Positions 1-12,945 of a DNA stretch of 64,000 bases are shown piece by piece. This stretch comes from Phaseolus vulgaris (taxonomy: Eukaryota; Streptophyta; Magnoliopsida; Fabales; Fabaceae). Below the pieces are notes generated by a model. It saw only the letters and a program-made list of their open reading frames with translations. It made no database searches and was not told the DNA's origin. A program made the translations under genes and the position numbers. The DNA lies in the NCBI RefSeq assembly GCF_000499845.2, contig NC_023753.2:11044181-11108180 (forward strand), given 5' to 3'. The number at the start of each line of letters is the position of its first letter. The stretch's first letter is position 1.

Positions 1-3000
1 CAAACCTTAGTTACTGTTTGAGATTTAGTGCAAATGGTTAAATTTGTATTAAATATTGAATTGTTCGATTAGACAATTTGAGAAAACTATTTTTAATAAT
101 TTGTTAATACGTACACATTGTAAGTGTCTATATGGATTTTTTAGCCTCAATCCATTTAAAAATATAAGATCATAAAGGTTCAGATCCAACAATATTTGCA
201 AACATGGATGAGTGACTCACAAAGACATATTGACGGGCTCAAGACTTTGAAGGCTTAGTTTTAATGATTGTGTATTTTAAGTTTGAAAAATTGAAAAACT
301 TATTATAGGAGTAAATTTTAAGTTTTTCATTACATTGAATTAGTGTATGACAATTATGACTAACATATGCCTTGACTTTAATTATAGTTGTGGCTAACAC
401 AGACATTTTATGTGGAAGGGGCAGAACAAGGTCACTATAATTCGAGTACCCTGAGGTTAGACATCTTTTAATACAATCAATATATGAAATTAATTTGCTT
501 CACTTTTTTGACATTTTAGTATAATAGGCAAGTTGATTTGTTCCAATATAGCTACTACATCATGTACCGGATGAAAGTCATCATTCTGACGAGTATTATG
601 ACACTTAGACAAAGATAACACCTTCTGACATGAACTAAAGTGTATTTTATATTTATGAGTATTGCATGATAATGTAAGTGAAATGTTTTATGTCTTCATT
701 GATCAACCTTCCTCCTCCAACAAGTATAGTGTAATTTAGGTTATTTTGTAGTTTTTTTTTTTTTACGTTAGATTAGACCCTTTTTATTCAAATTGTAGTG
801 TTTATGTTTATGTTCTTATTTAGTTTGTTTTTAGGTTAGATTAGACCATTGTTATTGAATTTTTAGTTGAAGTTTATATTCTATTTGGGAAATTTCTAGT
901 ATTCAAGTTTTTTTTAGAACTAAAATCCAATAAATATTTTTAAAAAAAGTGCTAAATTTACATTGGATCATTCCGACGGAAATTTGACACACTTTTATCC
1001 TCTTAACCTCTCACAAATTTACATCTGACACCTACATGTAAATGTCAAGGTTTTTTTACATCGGGAATTGTGTCTGACATAAATATATGTTACCCACATT
1101 CATGTCTAAGCTTTAACTGACGTAAAAAAGTGAAAAATAACATATGTAAATAGCATCTCGTGTGATAGTGAAATGAGGATAATAGTGTGGATGGAACAAA
1201 TGTTGTGGATGAAAGAAAATTTATTTGAATAAAGGAGATGAATCTGAATGAGAGAGATGATTTGGGTGAAAATAATGAGTGTATGAAGGAGATGAATGTG
1301 AATAAAGGAGATAAGGAAAAAAGTTTGGGTGAAGAGGTGCTTGTTGATGAAAAAGATAAGTGTAAAAATTTATATATAGAAAGTGAGAAAGAAAAATAGT
1401 AAATGAGAATATTTATTTTTTTAAACCTGATTCTTTAGATTAAAAATAATATAATATTCGTATTTGTTATCATGAACCGATATTGATAATATATAAATTA
1501 ATCTTTTTCTTAATTGATAACAACTTAAATAAATATAAAAATATATTATATTATATTAGTATGAGTGATATAAATATTTTCATTAGTTTTTAAGAAGTCC
1601 AAATGTAATAATATCCTCTTATCTCACGCTAACACACTCTTTTTTCTTAAAAAAATACAAATAATAATACAATATTATTGCGTCTGTTACATTAACATTT
1701 AAAAATATCTATTAATAAAAATATATAATATAATAGTGTCATTAACATACATATTTAATTTATATTTATTTTTATTAAAGTCGAATAAACCGACTTTAAT
1801 ATCTCTTTTTACCAATGTATCGATTTTTTATAATGTAACATTTAAATTTATAATAATTTTATATTAATTAAAAAATTATAAATGTGTTGTGGCAGCTTAT
1901 AGAGTCGAATGATGCTAAGTTTTGAATGTTATTAGCGTTTTCTTGTAGAAAAAAAGAAAAAGAAAAAGAAAATAATATATATATATTAAAAAATTCAAAA
2001 TACTTTTACTCAAAATTAATTTTAATTCGTGAGAAAGATTTTCCAGAAATATCTATGATTTTTTTTTCAAATATTTCATTTTCATCTCCGACTTTTGAAA
2101 CTTTCAGAACTTCAAATTGTTTGTTTGTCTGCTTCCCAAAAAAAAAAATCTATATTGACTCTTAGAGTGCTAATTTTGGGGATTCGTAAATGATCCAATT
2201 ATGGCATGGTCCCATTCCTCTACTCTAATATAATGACGCAAAAAATTTGGCTAATTTATTTCAGAGGCTTTACACTTATTCATTGGTTCTATCAAAATTT
2301 TAGAAGAGATTTTTTTTGTATCTTCTAGTATAAGGTGTTTGTGTCACCTTAACAACATTCTGAATTAGAATCCCCTCCTGAGTCATCTCCATATGGATTA
2401 CCACAATAAGCTCCAAATCACATTAGTTTTTAATTCTTTCTCCACTTTTCCTTCTCTTCACTTTTTGCCCATCCAAATCCTCATATTCCCTTCTTATAAC
2501 CAATTGGTTTAGCTCCTTCACTGCTTATTGATTTTCTTAATAAATCTCCAGGATTATCAATTCCGTTCAATTTCTTTTTTTAGAAGAAAATAATACAAGA
2601 AAAATTCTTATTCACTTGTACCGAACACCAGTCTCAGATCAATGTAACCGACAACCCGAACAACACAATTTCTCTTTCAAAATGAACATCTTCTTTCTTC
2701 AATCAGTACCCCTTCCATTAGTTGTAACAAAATCAGCATATTTTTCCTTCTTCCAGTAGTTTAATAGCAGAAAGGAACCCCAATTCACCCATTCCTTTTT
2801 CTTAGGATGACTGCACAATCATCTCATACATTTCTCTATAATCCTAGAAGAAAATATTTTGCCCCTTAAATTCTTGTAAAAATTTATACAACCGGCTCTT
2901 GAATATGATCACCCGCATAATTGAATCAGGGTTTGTGAGAGCTTAATGCAAGTGGGTTGTGAAGTTCTTGATGAAGTTATGTCAGATGTCAATGTTTAAC

Positions 3001-6000
3001 CATCTTAGGTATCATATTAGCAAAATATAGTATAATGGTGGATGTAATTCTTATTTTACAAACTGATAGAAGATAATAACGACTCTTGAAATTGCGAATG
3101 CCCAAACACTTGAAAGCTTTTAGTTTCTAAATTCATAGTTTGCTATCTGGCATGTTTTCAAAAGTTAAAGTTCTTGAAATTTTTGTTTGTAAAGTAAGTG
3201 CAGCAGTGTTTCATCTTCGATGAACACGGCACTACTCAAACTTTCCAAACATGCACTAAAGTAAAGCTTTTTACTATTTTAATGTCTGAGTAATTAAATA
3301 TGTCTTTATACTTTCTTCATGCTAACTCAGCAACCTTTTTTACACTCAATTCTTTTGATGATAGTTACATTAAATTATTGTTTTTAAAATAATCAATCGC
3401 AAGATTATATTAAAAGTTACAAACAGTGTATTAAACTTAACATATATAATTTACACGTGTCAAAGTGTCAGTTTAAGTTGTGTTTGGTATTTTTTTATTA
3501 AAAATAATAAAAATATTTAAGAGATAACTCAACCTTTATATAAAAATATTTAATTATTCAACTCCTAATTTTACAAACAATATTTATCTAAGTTGTAGAT
3601 GTTTGTTAGGTGCTATAAACAAAATTCGAAAGTATTTTATGTTAGGTGCTATAAACAAAATTCGAAAGTATTTTATAAAATGTTATGTTTGTCTTGTGTT
3701 CATGTTTGTATTCGTATTATGTTTGGTATCCGTATCGAAGTATTCGTGTTGTGTTATATATTCGTGTTAATATCAATACTACATATAGATCATAGATCAT
3801 CTGAATGTGTTTGCACACACCTCATCTACTTGTGATTGGTCAAATGTTTAAATTCTTAATCATCTAAATGAATCTTAGGTAACAAAGATTTCATATGGCC
3901 TTCTTATATAAAGAACAAATTAGGTGAACATAAACAAAACCCTTTTGACATGAGTGGCTAAAACCAAATTAGATAAGGGTATCCAAAACAAACGAGTAAT
4001 AGTGTTACCCTTTGTCCTACCTTGACATGCTTTGTACGTTATAATCTTCCTTTTTAATAAATGAATTAATTTCAATTACAAGACCTCCTTTACACATGTT
4101 CTACTTTTAAATTAAAAAAACATTTTGAATGGGACAAGGTTGGGAGTGGCAATTGCACGCGATCCTTCTAAGTAATTATAAAAAAATATGAAAGACTTTT
4201 AGAAGATTGAAAAATCCAAACCAAAAAGAATTGTTAAACTAGAATATAATTTGTGGTCTAGTGGTGCTTGCTTGTCTACATTATATAATCACAACTATAA
4301 TAAGAGCTTGTTGACCTATTTTCTCTTTGTGGAGGACTTATCTCGTATTGTAATAGGGCTTTTCATTTGCTTTTTTTCTATTGTGATGTGTTTTCTACTT
4401 TCATGTGGGATTCCTCACACTTTTGTTCCAAGTCCAAATTCCACTAGGAGTTGGGTGTTGGTGGAGGGTGGCCTATAAAAAAATATTACTATTAATAATA
4501 GTAAATCTTAGCAACTCCTATTTAAAAACAAATTAAAATCTCACTGGCTGCCCTAATGTACCCTAACGTTCTCGATGTTGATGTTCTTCTGAAGAAAAAA
4601 AAAACTGTATCCATGATTAACGTAAAATAATGTGGAGCATTTTAGGATGTTACAATTCTATTACATAAAAAATTATTACACAGAAAATTTATGTTTACTA
4701 ATTAACCTTTAAAAATCAAATCCAAACTCAATCTAAAGTCATACACACAAAACGATAATCTTATCAAAGATGTAAAAACATGAGAAAAAATAAACTAATT
4801 TGTTACCGTTCCTATAAAGATAATTCCAACAAAATACAAAGATTTTTTTTTATGAACAAAAAATAACAAATAAATATGAATCATTTCATCATTGGTCTAA
4901 CCTTATACGTACAACAACTATTTTCTTTGCAAGTTTACTAGAAATTGTCAATTCAAAATCAACAAAGTCACCCTAAAAAGAACATCATCATAAAACTAAT
5001 TTACTCAAACTAACAAACTATCAAAGACTTTTGATCATAAGCAAACAAGTCAACACATCAATACACTAATCAAAAAAAAAAAAAAAAGTAGAAGCAAATT
5101 TAGTTGTAATGCAAGACCAAGCCTATAGTTTAGCCAAGGAAACCAAATAAACAATTTCAGAATAATCAATCACTCTACCTTTAAAGATGTGTTTATTTCC
5201 AAATATCACTCATAACTTCAATCAAAACACTTTCCCAACAACGTTTACATGGGTTGGGACATTACAAAAATTAAAATGCAAGAAATATGAAACAAAATCA
5301 ATATGATATACCGATGCCACCCCAAACCAAACATAATACTGATTCCAACTAACCAAATAATTCTACAGTAAAAAAAATAAATATCTTGTTGTCTCATTTT
5401 CCTTTTGACAAATACAACAACAGATACAAAAATACAACACATACAACAACAGATAAAAAAATACAAATATGATCTCCAAAAGCTAATGAATCCAACCTCA
5501 TAGATTCAAAACATAATAATGTTTTCTCTATAATCTATATTCATTTATTATTCACGAGAGAAGTTAAAGTTCTCAAACTTTTTTATGCTGAATGGGTTAC
5601 AAGAATGATTTTTTTTTCTTAATTAACCTATTATTTACATTGTGAGAAGTTGCATTTGAACATTACAAATGCAGAATTCGTTTCCATAGTTTTAATTCAT
5701 TATTTTTAAGATGCGGTGATTGAATCACAATTAAAAATTTTAATGTTTATGTCTATATTAATAAAAGTTTCTTGTCTTAATAATTTAAGCGAAAATTTAA
5801 AAATATTACTTAAAATATTGTAGTTTTTAATAATTAAGATGATGCATCTTTAAATATCATTATCAAAAGATTATAATAATGTTAGTGGTTTACAAGACCT
5901 TACGTTAACCTAAAAGATGATGTTTAAAGCAGAATTTAATACGTACTTAAAGGATATAATATTCAGCCTTAATTTTAACGTGGCTATTTTTTAGGAATTA

Positions 6001-6400
6001 ATGGATACGTGTGGAACAAAATTATGCAGGTTTTTGTCGCCGATAACCGTATACATTTTATGGCAAACTGCATTACGAACCTATTGACTAATTTATATGT
6101 TGTTTTTTTAGTTAGGAAATACTTGAAGAGTGTTTTAATCATTATAAAAAAATAAAATAAACATAATATAACTTATAAAATCACAAACACTTACAGAAAT
6201 ATTAGTGTAGGAGGTTTCATGGGTGAACTGGTTGTGTTCTTCTTCACAAATTTTCTCAAGGCTTTCAATGAATAGGATATGTGGAAGGTGTTCTAAAGGT
6301 GGGGAAGGGTAGTTGATGTTTTTATTTCAAGAATGCTAAAGGCAAGTAAAGTAAAGGTTAAGCTTTGTCAAGTTCCAAGAAGTGGTAAATGCTTATAAGC
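1..6400. other. AT-rich intergenic DNA, no supported gene
   Basis: I see no gene here. The longest open frames are under 80 codons, are rich in Phe, Ile and Lys, and look like chance frames in AT-rich DNA. The stretch around 1200-1400 is purine-rich and reads as a Glu/Lys-rich degenerate frame, and 2370-2950 is less AT-rich than its surroundings. Either could be an old pseudogene or transposon relic, but I recognise no domain in them. Confidence 0.6.
3605..3676. repeat. 36-bp tandem duplication
   Basis: Two adjacent copies of a 36-bp unit that starts GTTAGGTGCTATAAAC. They occupy 3605-3640 and 3641-3676 and appear identical, so the duplication is probably recent, for example replication slippage. 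No gene is affected. Confidence 0.9.
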
Positions 6401-6409
6401 TTTGACTAA

Positions 6410-6680
6410 AAAAAAAATATCAGTATTACTTATAGATTTTTATCTATAAATTTAAATTTGTAGATAAATTTAGCATTACCTACTAATATTACTAAGAATC
6501 TGAATTTGCAGATAAATTTAGCATTATTTACGGATATTACTCACAAATATAAATTTGTAGGTAAATTCAACATTATCTACATATTATTATGCATGGATCT
6601 CTAATCGTAGGTAAATTTTACATTATTTACAAATTTTACCCACAAATCTATATTCAAAAATAAATTCAATATTATTATTA
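6410..6680. repeat. Imperfect array of about 65-bp AT-rich units
   Basis: The block TTTGTAGATAAATTTAGCAT and variants recurs about four times (near 6455, 6505, 6555 and 6605), separated by ATTAC/ATTTAC blocks. Diverged arrays of this kind resemble the subterminal repeats of CACTA-type or other non-autonomous DNA transposons, but I could not find matching termini. Confidence 0.5.
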
Positions 6681-6739
6681 ATATAAATATTTTTAATAAC
6701 AACATTAAAATCATTAAAAATATAAATAATCTTAATAAT

Positions 6740-7345
6740 AGTGGCCACAAGGTGCTCTTTGAAAGATCTTGATGGAGGGTAGTTCTCTAGCAGTGATGTG
6801 TATGGAAAAGGGAAACAAAAGGGAAGGTTGCAGGTTTAATAGAATGGAAGATGGTATAGGTGTACGTCAAGCTGAATGTTGGGTGGGGAACTAGCTGAGG
6901 TGTTGAATCTAAAGTTGGGTTTCGGTGCATTATTGGTGCAAGCGTGTGGAATTGTTGGAGCCATAGGTACCATGGTTGCCTTTAGTTTTTGTGTTGCATA
7001 ATCTGTGAAAATCTGCAAAGTCGATGCTCTTCTGGTGATCCTCAGATGCAACCTTGTGGAGCCTAGGCTTTGGTGTAGTTATGTCCAACAGCTGTTTTAT
7101 TACAATGGTTAAATAAGATTTGGCCTAGTCATTTAGGCGCAGCTTGCTGCCATGTGCTTCCTTGGAGCACTCTTTAGTTAAGTTACTTTTATGTTTTGAC
7201 AAAGCAAGTGTCAAAGATGTCTAGGCATTTGTTTTTCTATTTGTTTTCGTTTTGTATCTTTGAAGGTGGATTATGTAAAAGGATTAGAACATATCTGAAG
7301 TATCCCTTTTAATTCATTTATTCATTGCTAATAAAAAATATTAAT
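6740..7345 (+). mobile_element. Probable L1-type LINE 3' tail
   Basis: A G/T-rich, gene-free block in AT-rich surroundings that ends in TTCATTGCTAATAAAAAAT. The same style of ending (TTATTGCTGATAAAAAA and variants) closes the blocks at 17351, 35505 and 60950. The one ending at 35505 follows a recognisable LINE zf-RVT domain, so these are most likely 5'-truncated L1 copies retaining only 3' UTR. No target duplication was found. The left boundary is approximate. Confidence 0.4.
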
Positions 7346-7524
7346 TGTGTAAATTGTGACGAATTTCTTTCGCTAAAAACATATTCATCAGAAAATTGAG
7401 TGATTCTAACAGTGTTATTATTGCTTCATCGTTATACCTCCATTGTGCATCACCTGATGTGCGTCAAATCACCTTTCCTGACAAATGTCCATCGTGTTGT
7501 CCAAGCAAGTTTTCAACCCTAACA

Positions 7525-8209
7525 TGTTCTAGTAAATGAGGCTTTAAAAACGAACAAAATTGATTTCCCGATGCGTGAGCGATCACTATTTGTAAGGACT
7601 TATCCGTGATGTATTGCGCAAGTCCCCCAGGATATAACAAGAACTTCCCAGAGATTTTTGAGCATCAGAACTAGCAAGTTACTCTTAAAAGAGTAAATAC
7701 CCAATAGAACCCAGAAATATAATAATTAAATAAAATAATAAAGTGAAAAGGGAAAGAGAAGAAGATGAAGGTTGCACAGAGAGTGATATGGGGAAGATGA
7801 AGAGGAAAGGAAGCGTAAGTGAGAGATGTGTGTAAAGGAGAATGAAACCCCCTCTTTATATAAGGAGAGGAGCCAAAGATCCGTTGCATCTTTACAACTA
7901 AAATCGTGGCACGTTCCATTGACTAGCCGCCAGAAACGGAGCAATCGTCGGAAGATTGGGGAAGACCGCGGAGATAAAGGAACGCAACGAGAGTGAAGGA
8001 CGTGAACCTTCCCTAAACGTGCTGCCACGATCCAGGGTGTAGAGGGCAACTATGCGCATTAAACTTGGCATATATCTAGTAACCATTTCACTTCCGCGAT
8101 CTACTCCAACGTCACCGAAAATCGCTAAGGTTGTGCACACACTCAGTTTTCTTTCATTTTTGCTAGTCTTTGTTTTTTACCGTTTTGCAATATATACAGT
8201 TTTACAACA
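7525..8209 (-). repeat. 3' LTR of the copia element at 7.5-12.9 kb
   Basis: Matches 12260-12945 along its whole length with scattered substitutions. It begins TG and ends CAACA on the plus strand. A minus-strand TATA box lies in CTTTATATAAGG at about 7855. The start is uncertain by a few bases because the two copies diverge at TGTTCTAG versus TGTAG. Confidence 0.9.
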
Positions 8210-8639
8210 ATCCCCCACATATTGCAAAAGATAAAACATAGAGATAAAGAAAGAAAAAGAAAAATATTGGGTTTATCTAAGAGGTAATGCATCAGAGCTG
8301 GTATAGCAAGTTATATGAACCAAGACACTTAGTATGTGTTAGAGGTTTATCAATCACAATACACCCCCACATTACTTGTTGTTATCAATGTGTTGCGCTA
8401 CTAGACCATGCGCGTGCTCGGTATTCATGAGTGTTATAGAGATTTTGCTAATATCTCATGCAAGTGACCCCACTTGACACTCATATAGGTGATTTCATCA
8501 AGTGTATGCTGCAAATCATACACCACCCATAAGGGATATGAAAATCATTAAAACTTTGTAAATCGTTAAAAATCTTTTACCTCTGAATTTTAACCACAAG
8601 ATTTATCCTCTCGATAATGCAGTATATAGGACTTTCACA

Positions 8640-11330
8640 CACACCATAGAAATGGACAAAATTGATTTTGAATCAATATTACTGCTAGCAGAACTAACAA
8701 GTGACTTGTTTTTACCCATATGAACCTTATTCATGGGATTTCCAATCACAAAGGTTGGGTTTCCATCACTTGTTTGTTTGCAAGTGGCTTAAGTCCCATT
8801 CCCCTCGATGTTTCTAAAATCATTGTACCCTTCTAGCACAACGGGAAATCCACTATATTCAATGGCATAATCCATTGTACCTCTCAAGTATTTCATGAGT
8901 CTCGCAAGTGCATCCCAATGATCCTGACTAGGACATTGAGTGTATCTACTCAGTCTACCTACAACATAAGCAATATCTGGTCTAGAAAAGCTCATTAAAT
9001 CCAATAAGCTCCCAATATTATCTGGGCATATTGAGTTTGAGAAATAGATTCTCCCTTGTTCTTCTTTAATTTAGAGTTAGCATCATAAGGGGTACTTACT
9101 GACTTAAAGTCATAGTAACCAAACTTCTTAAGAAGTTTCTCAGTGTATTTTTCTTGGGATAGTAATATACTATCTCCCTTCCTTATGATTTTAACTCTTA
9201 AAATCACACTTGCTACCCCATGTCTTTCATCTCAAACTTAGATCCAAGAAATAATTTTGTTTTAAAAACTATATCATTGCATGTACCAAAAATTAGCATG
9301 TCATTCACATACAAACATATAATGGTGTATTCACCATTTTCATATCTAGAATACACACATTTATCAGCATCTTTGGTAGAAAAACCTTCACAAAGTAAAA
9401 CATTGTCAAGTTGTTCATGCCATTGTTTTGGTGTTTGTTTCAAACCATACAAAGATTTTAAAAGTTTGCATACTTTTTCCTTTTGACCTAGAACTACACA
9501 TCCTTCAGGTTGAGTCATATAAATTTCCTCTTCTAGTTCACCATTCAGAAAGGTTGTTTTAGCATCCATTTGGTGAATTACTAACTTATGAAAAGATGTT
9601 AAGGCTAGCAACACACGGATAGAGGAAATCCTAGTAACAGGGGGCAAAAGTATCAAAGTAATCTATGTTATGATTTTAGTAAAACCTTTAACAACTAATC
9701 TTGCCTTATATTTATCTATGGATCCATCAGGATGGTACTTCTTCTTAAAGATCCACTTACAACCAATGGGTTTTGCTCCTTTAGGCAAATCTACTAAGGT
9801 CCTAGTATTATTTTTCTTAATTGAATCAAACTCATTTTTAATGGCCTTATCCCAATGTTTAGCATCAGGAGCACTGTAGCTTCTAAAAAACTTATTGGAT
9901 CATTCTCCACTAGATAAGTGTAAAAGTCATCTCCAAATGATGTTTCCTTTCTATGTTTTTTACTTCTCCTAACATCCTCACTAAAGGCATCACTAACACT
10001 ATCTATAAGTTGTTCAGATGTACCACTACTCTTTAGAGGAAAGATGTGTTCAAAGAACTCAACGTTTTTTGTCTCTACTATAGTGTTACATTCAATTATA
10101 TCACTATTAAGAACTAAAAGCCTATAGGCAGCACTATGTTTTGCATATCCTAAGAACATACAATCAGATGTTTTAGAGCCTATTTTCCTTTTCTTAGGAT
10201 CAAGTAAAATCACTTTAGCTAAACACCCTCACACTCTTAGGTATTTCATATTAGGTTGATAACCTTTCCACAACTCATAGGGTGTTTTACCAGTTTTTCT
10301 ATGTGGTATCCTATTTTGCAAAAAACATGCAATAAGCAGAGATTCACCCCAAAAATTACCAGGAGCATTAGAACTAATAAGCATGACATTCATCATTTCT
10401 TTAAGAGTCTTGTTTTTCCTTTAAGCTACTCCATTAGACTCAGGTGAATACGGTGGGGTTAATTCATGATTAATACCTTCTTTTACACAATAATCATTAA
10501 ATAAAACATATTCACCACCTCTATCTGATCCAATTCTTTTAATTTTCTTATTCAATTGATTTTCTACTTCCACTTTATAAGTTAAGAACATGTCAAGAGC
10601 TTCATCCTTATGTTTAATTAATACACTTTGGTGTATCTAGAAAAATCATCTATAAAAGTTACAAAATAATTTTTACCACCTCTAGACATTGTTTGTTTTA
10701 AATCAGCAAGGTTGGTATGAATTAAACCAAGAAGTTTAGTTTGACATTCTACATAGTGACATGTTTTCTTCGTTATTTTAGATTCTACGCATACATCACA
10801 TTTACTATTTTGTTTGTCATGCATGTTGATTAATCCTAGTTGTTGCAATTTCATAACATACGAAGAATTCACTCTAGCATGCCATATATCATACGAGTCA
10901 ACAATATAAGCAGAAGATTCAAATTCATTCATAACATCAGAAATGTTCAATACAAAAAGACCTTGATCATAATATCCCTTTCCCACAAAAACATTTTTTT
11001 TGTCATAACAATCTTGTCAGATTCAAATGACACTTTAACCCCAACTTTGCTTAGCAATGCCACAGAGATCAAATTAATTCTAATTGATGGCACATGTAGC
11101 ACTTCACTAAAAGCTAGAGTTTTATCAGATGTGAGCTTCATAAGAACTTTTCCTTTCTCTAGCACATGAGTTGTCCTGGAGTCACCCAGATAAACTTGTT
11201 TTTCTCCATCCCCACACTTGTGTAGGAGGTAAACACATTTCTGTTTGCACAAATGTGTCTGGTAGTCCTAGAGTCTACCACCCATTTGCTCACATTTGTC
11301 ACAAGATTTACTTGTGAAACGACTGTCACA
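8640..11330 (-). pseudogene. copia pol remnant (protease, integrase, RT, RNase H scar)
   Basis: Read on the minus strand. The protease motif near 11275 has Asp-Ser-Arg where Asp-Ser-Gly is normal. A GAG-pre-integrase segment lies near 10800-10900. The integrase core keeps the SDRGGEY block near 10520 and the SPESNG block near 10430, but a stop follows directly. The RT spans about 9213-9850 and contains the KARLV and MDAKTTFLNGELEEEIYM blocks, but its catalytic YVDD reads YVND near 9300 (GAT to AAT). RNase H is almost entirely missing: the frame runs from the end of RT ([19 protein letters not shown], about 8900-8950) into unrelated coding-like sequence. Several frameshifts and stops separate the pieces. 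This is the polyprotein of a dead element. Confidence 0.88.
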
Positions 11331-11339
11331 GTTGTATCT

Positions 11340-12246
11340 TCCCCTTCGGCTAGATTTGCCTTAGGAAGGTAGTCGTTTTTTGTCCTATGTCTGCACTGAG
11401 GTGCATGATGACCTGGTTTTCCACAGACAAAGCAATTACCCTTTTTCTTGAAAGTGGAGTTCTTTCCATTGGGACAAGAGAATTTATTATTATATTTCTT
11501 TTTTTTATCAGATTTTTTCTCGTACCTTTTTTGAGCTGGTATGTCTTCTACCATGTTTGCTTTGGCAGACAAAGTTTAGGCCTTTGCAGCAACGAACTCC
11601 TTCATGTTTGTGTTTTGAATGATGATGTGGGTGATCAGATCTAATAGTGACATATGTTTGTGCCTGTGCTTCAGTTGTTGTTTGTAATCCGTCCAAGATT
11701 GTGGAAGTTTTTCGATCAAGAGTTCGGAAACGAATTCATCCGGCAAGGTTATGCTTTCGGTTTTGATATCTTCAAGCAACTCTTGATATTCGTTTATCTA
11801 GGTTTTGATGTCTTTGTTTTCGATCATCTCCCAGCGGTAGTAGTTTTCGATTACAAACCTTTGTTTGACGATGTATTCGGCAGTGTATTTGAGGATAAGA
11901 GAATCCCAAATATCTTTTGCATTCTTATAAAAAGCATAGACATCAAACAGATCGTTAGATAACACATTGAGTAAGGTGAAACGACATACCTTATTTGCAT
12001 GAATCCAATCATCAACTTGTTTCGCAGTCGTGCTTGAGTCGGGTTTATAAGTTGTAAGTGCGAGAGCAACTTCATACATGTCCAATTGGGTGGACACGCG
12101 TTCTTGCCAGCGTCGGAAATTTTGACCGGTGAAGACTTCAATTTTCGAGACATCCGGAAATGGTTTCGCAAAAATGGTTTGCGTTGCGGAAACGATGTTT
12201 GACGTTTCTGGAGTAGCGTTGTTGGTTTTGTCATCGTGTCAGCCAT
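11340..12246 (-). pseudogene. copia gag remnant
   Basis: The likely start codon is at 12246-12244, just inside the 5' LTR. The first ~20 codons are in one frame and the typical copia gag segment (LDMYEVALALTTYKP, then KDIWDSL) continues in another, so a frameshift lies near 12180. A further break lies near 11790 and a stop near 11575. The C-terminal part has a complete CCHC zinc knuckle, CFVCGKPGHHAPQC (near 11390-11435), after a Lys-rich stretch. Gag would form the capsid and bind element RNA. This copy cannot make a full protein. Confidence 0.85.
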
Positions 12247-12259
12247 AAGTCCTTACGAT

Positions 12260-12945
12260 TGTAGTAAATGAGGCTTTAAAAACTAACAAAATTGATTTCC
12301 CGAGTCGTGAGTGATCACTGTTCGTAAGGACTTATCTGCGGTGTATTGCGCAAGTCCCCCAGGATACAACAGGAACTTCCCAGAGATTTCCGAGGATCAG
12401 AACTAGCAAGTTACTCTTAAAAGAGTAAATACCCAATAGAACCCAGAAATATAATAATTAAATAAAATAATAAAAGTGAAAAGGGACAGAGAAGAAGATG
12501 AAGGTTGCACGGAGAGTGATATAGGGAAGATGAAGAGGAGAGGAAGCGTAAGTGAGAGATGTGTGTAAAGGAGAACGAAACTCCCTCTTTATATAGGGAC
12601 AGGAGCCAAGGATTCATTGCATCTTCACAACTGAAATCGTGGCACGTTCCGTTGACTGGCTGCTGGAAACGGAGCAACCGCCGAAAGATTGGCGAAGATC
12701 GCGAAGATGAAGGAACGCAACGAGAGTGAAGGACGTAAACCTTCCCTAGACGTACGGCCACAATCCAGAATGTAGAGGACAACGATGCACATTAAACTTG
12801 ACATAAATTTAGTAATCGTTACACTTCCATGATCTACTCCAACGTCACCAAAAAATTGTTAGAGTTCTGCACACACTCTGTTTTTCTTTCATTTTTGCAC
12901 CGTCTTTGTTTTTTACCGTTTTACAATATATACAGTTTTACAACA
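12260..12945 (-). repeat. 5' LTR of the copia element at 7.5-12.9 kb
   Basis: Partner of 7525-8209. It ends at CAACA (12945) on the plus strand, which is the start of the LTR in element orientation (TGTTGTAAAAC). A minus-strand TATA box lies in CTTTATATAGGG at about 12588. No good initiator-tRNA primer site is visible beside its inner edge at 12259, which may reflect decay. Confidence 0.9.

Larger units (their letters stand above)
7525..12945 (-). mobile_element. Degenerate Ty1/copia LTR retrotransposon
   Basis: Two direct LTRs of about 685 bp (7525-8209 and 12260-12945) bracket a 4.05-kb interior read on the minus strand in the order gag, protease, integrase, reverse transcriptase, RNase H remnant. 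Integrase before RT defines Ty1/copia. A purine tract (minus strand ATGTGGGGGA) abuts the inner edge of the left LTR, as expected for the 3' LTR of a minus-strand element. All coding parts are broken by frameshifts and stops and two catalytic motifs are changed, so it cannot be autonomous. No 5-bp target duplication was found (TAACA against CATAT). The LTRs differ at many scattered sites, which points to an old insertion. Confidence 0.93.

Noticed and set aside
7671..8140. Overlapping Ser/Leu/Phe-rich minus-strand open frames, repeated at 12417-12782
   Set aside because: They lie wholly inside the copia LTRs and appear in both LTR copies. LTRs of this type are non-coding.
9220..9879. Plus-strand open frames of 69-88 codons over the copia RT
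   Set aside because: They are shadows of the minus-strand RT frame.
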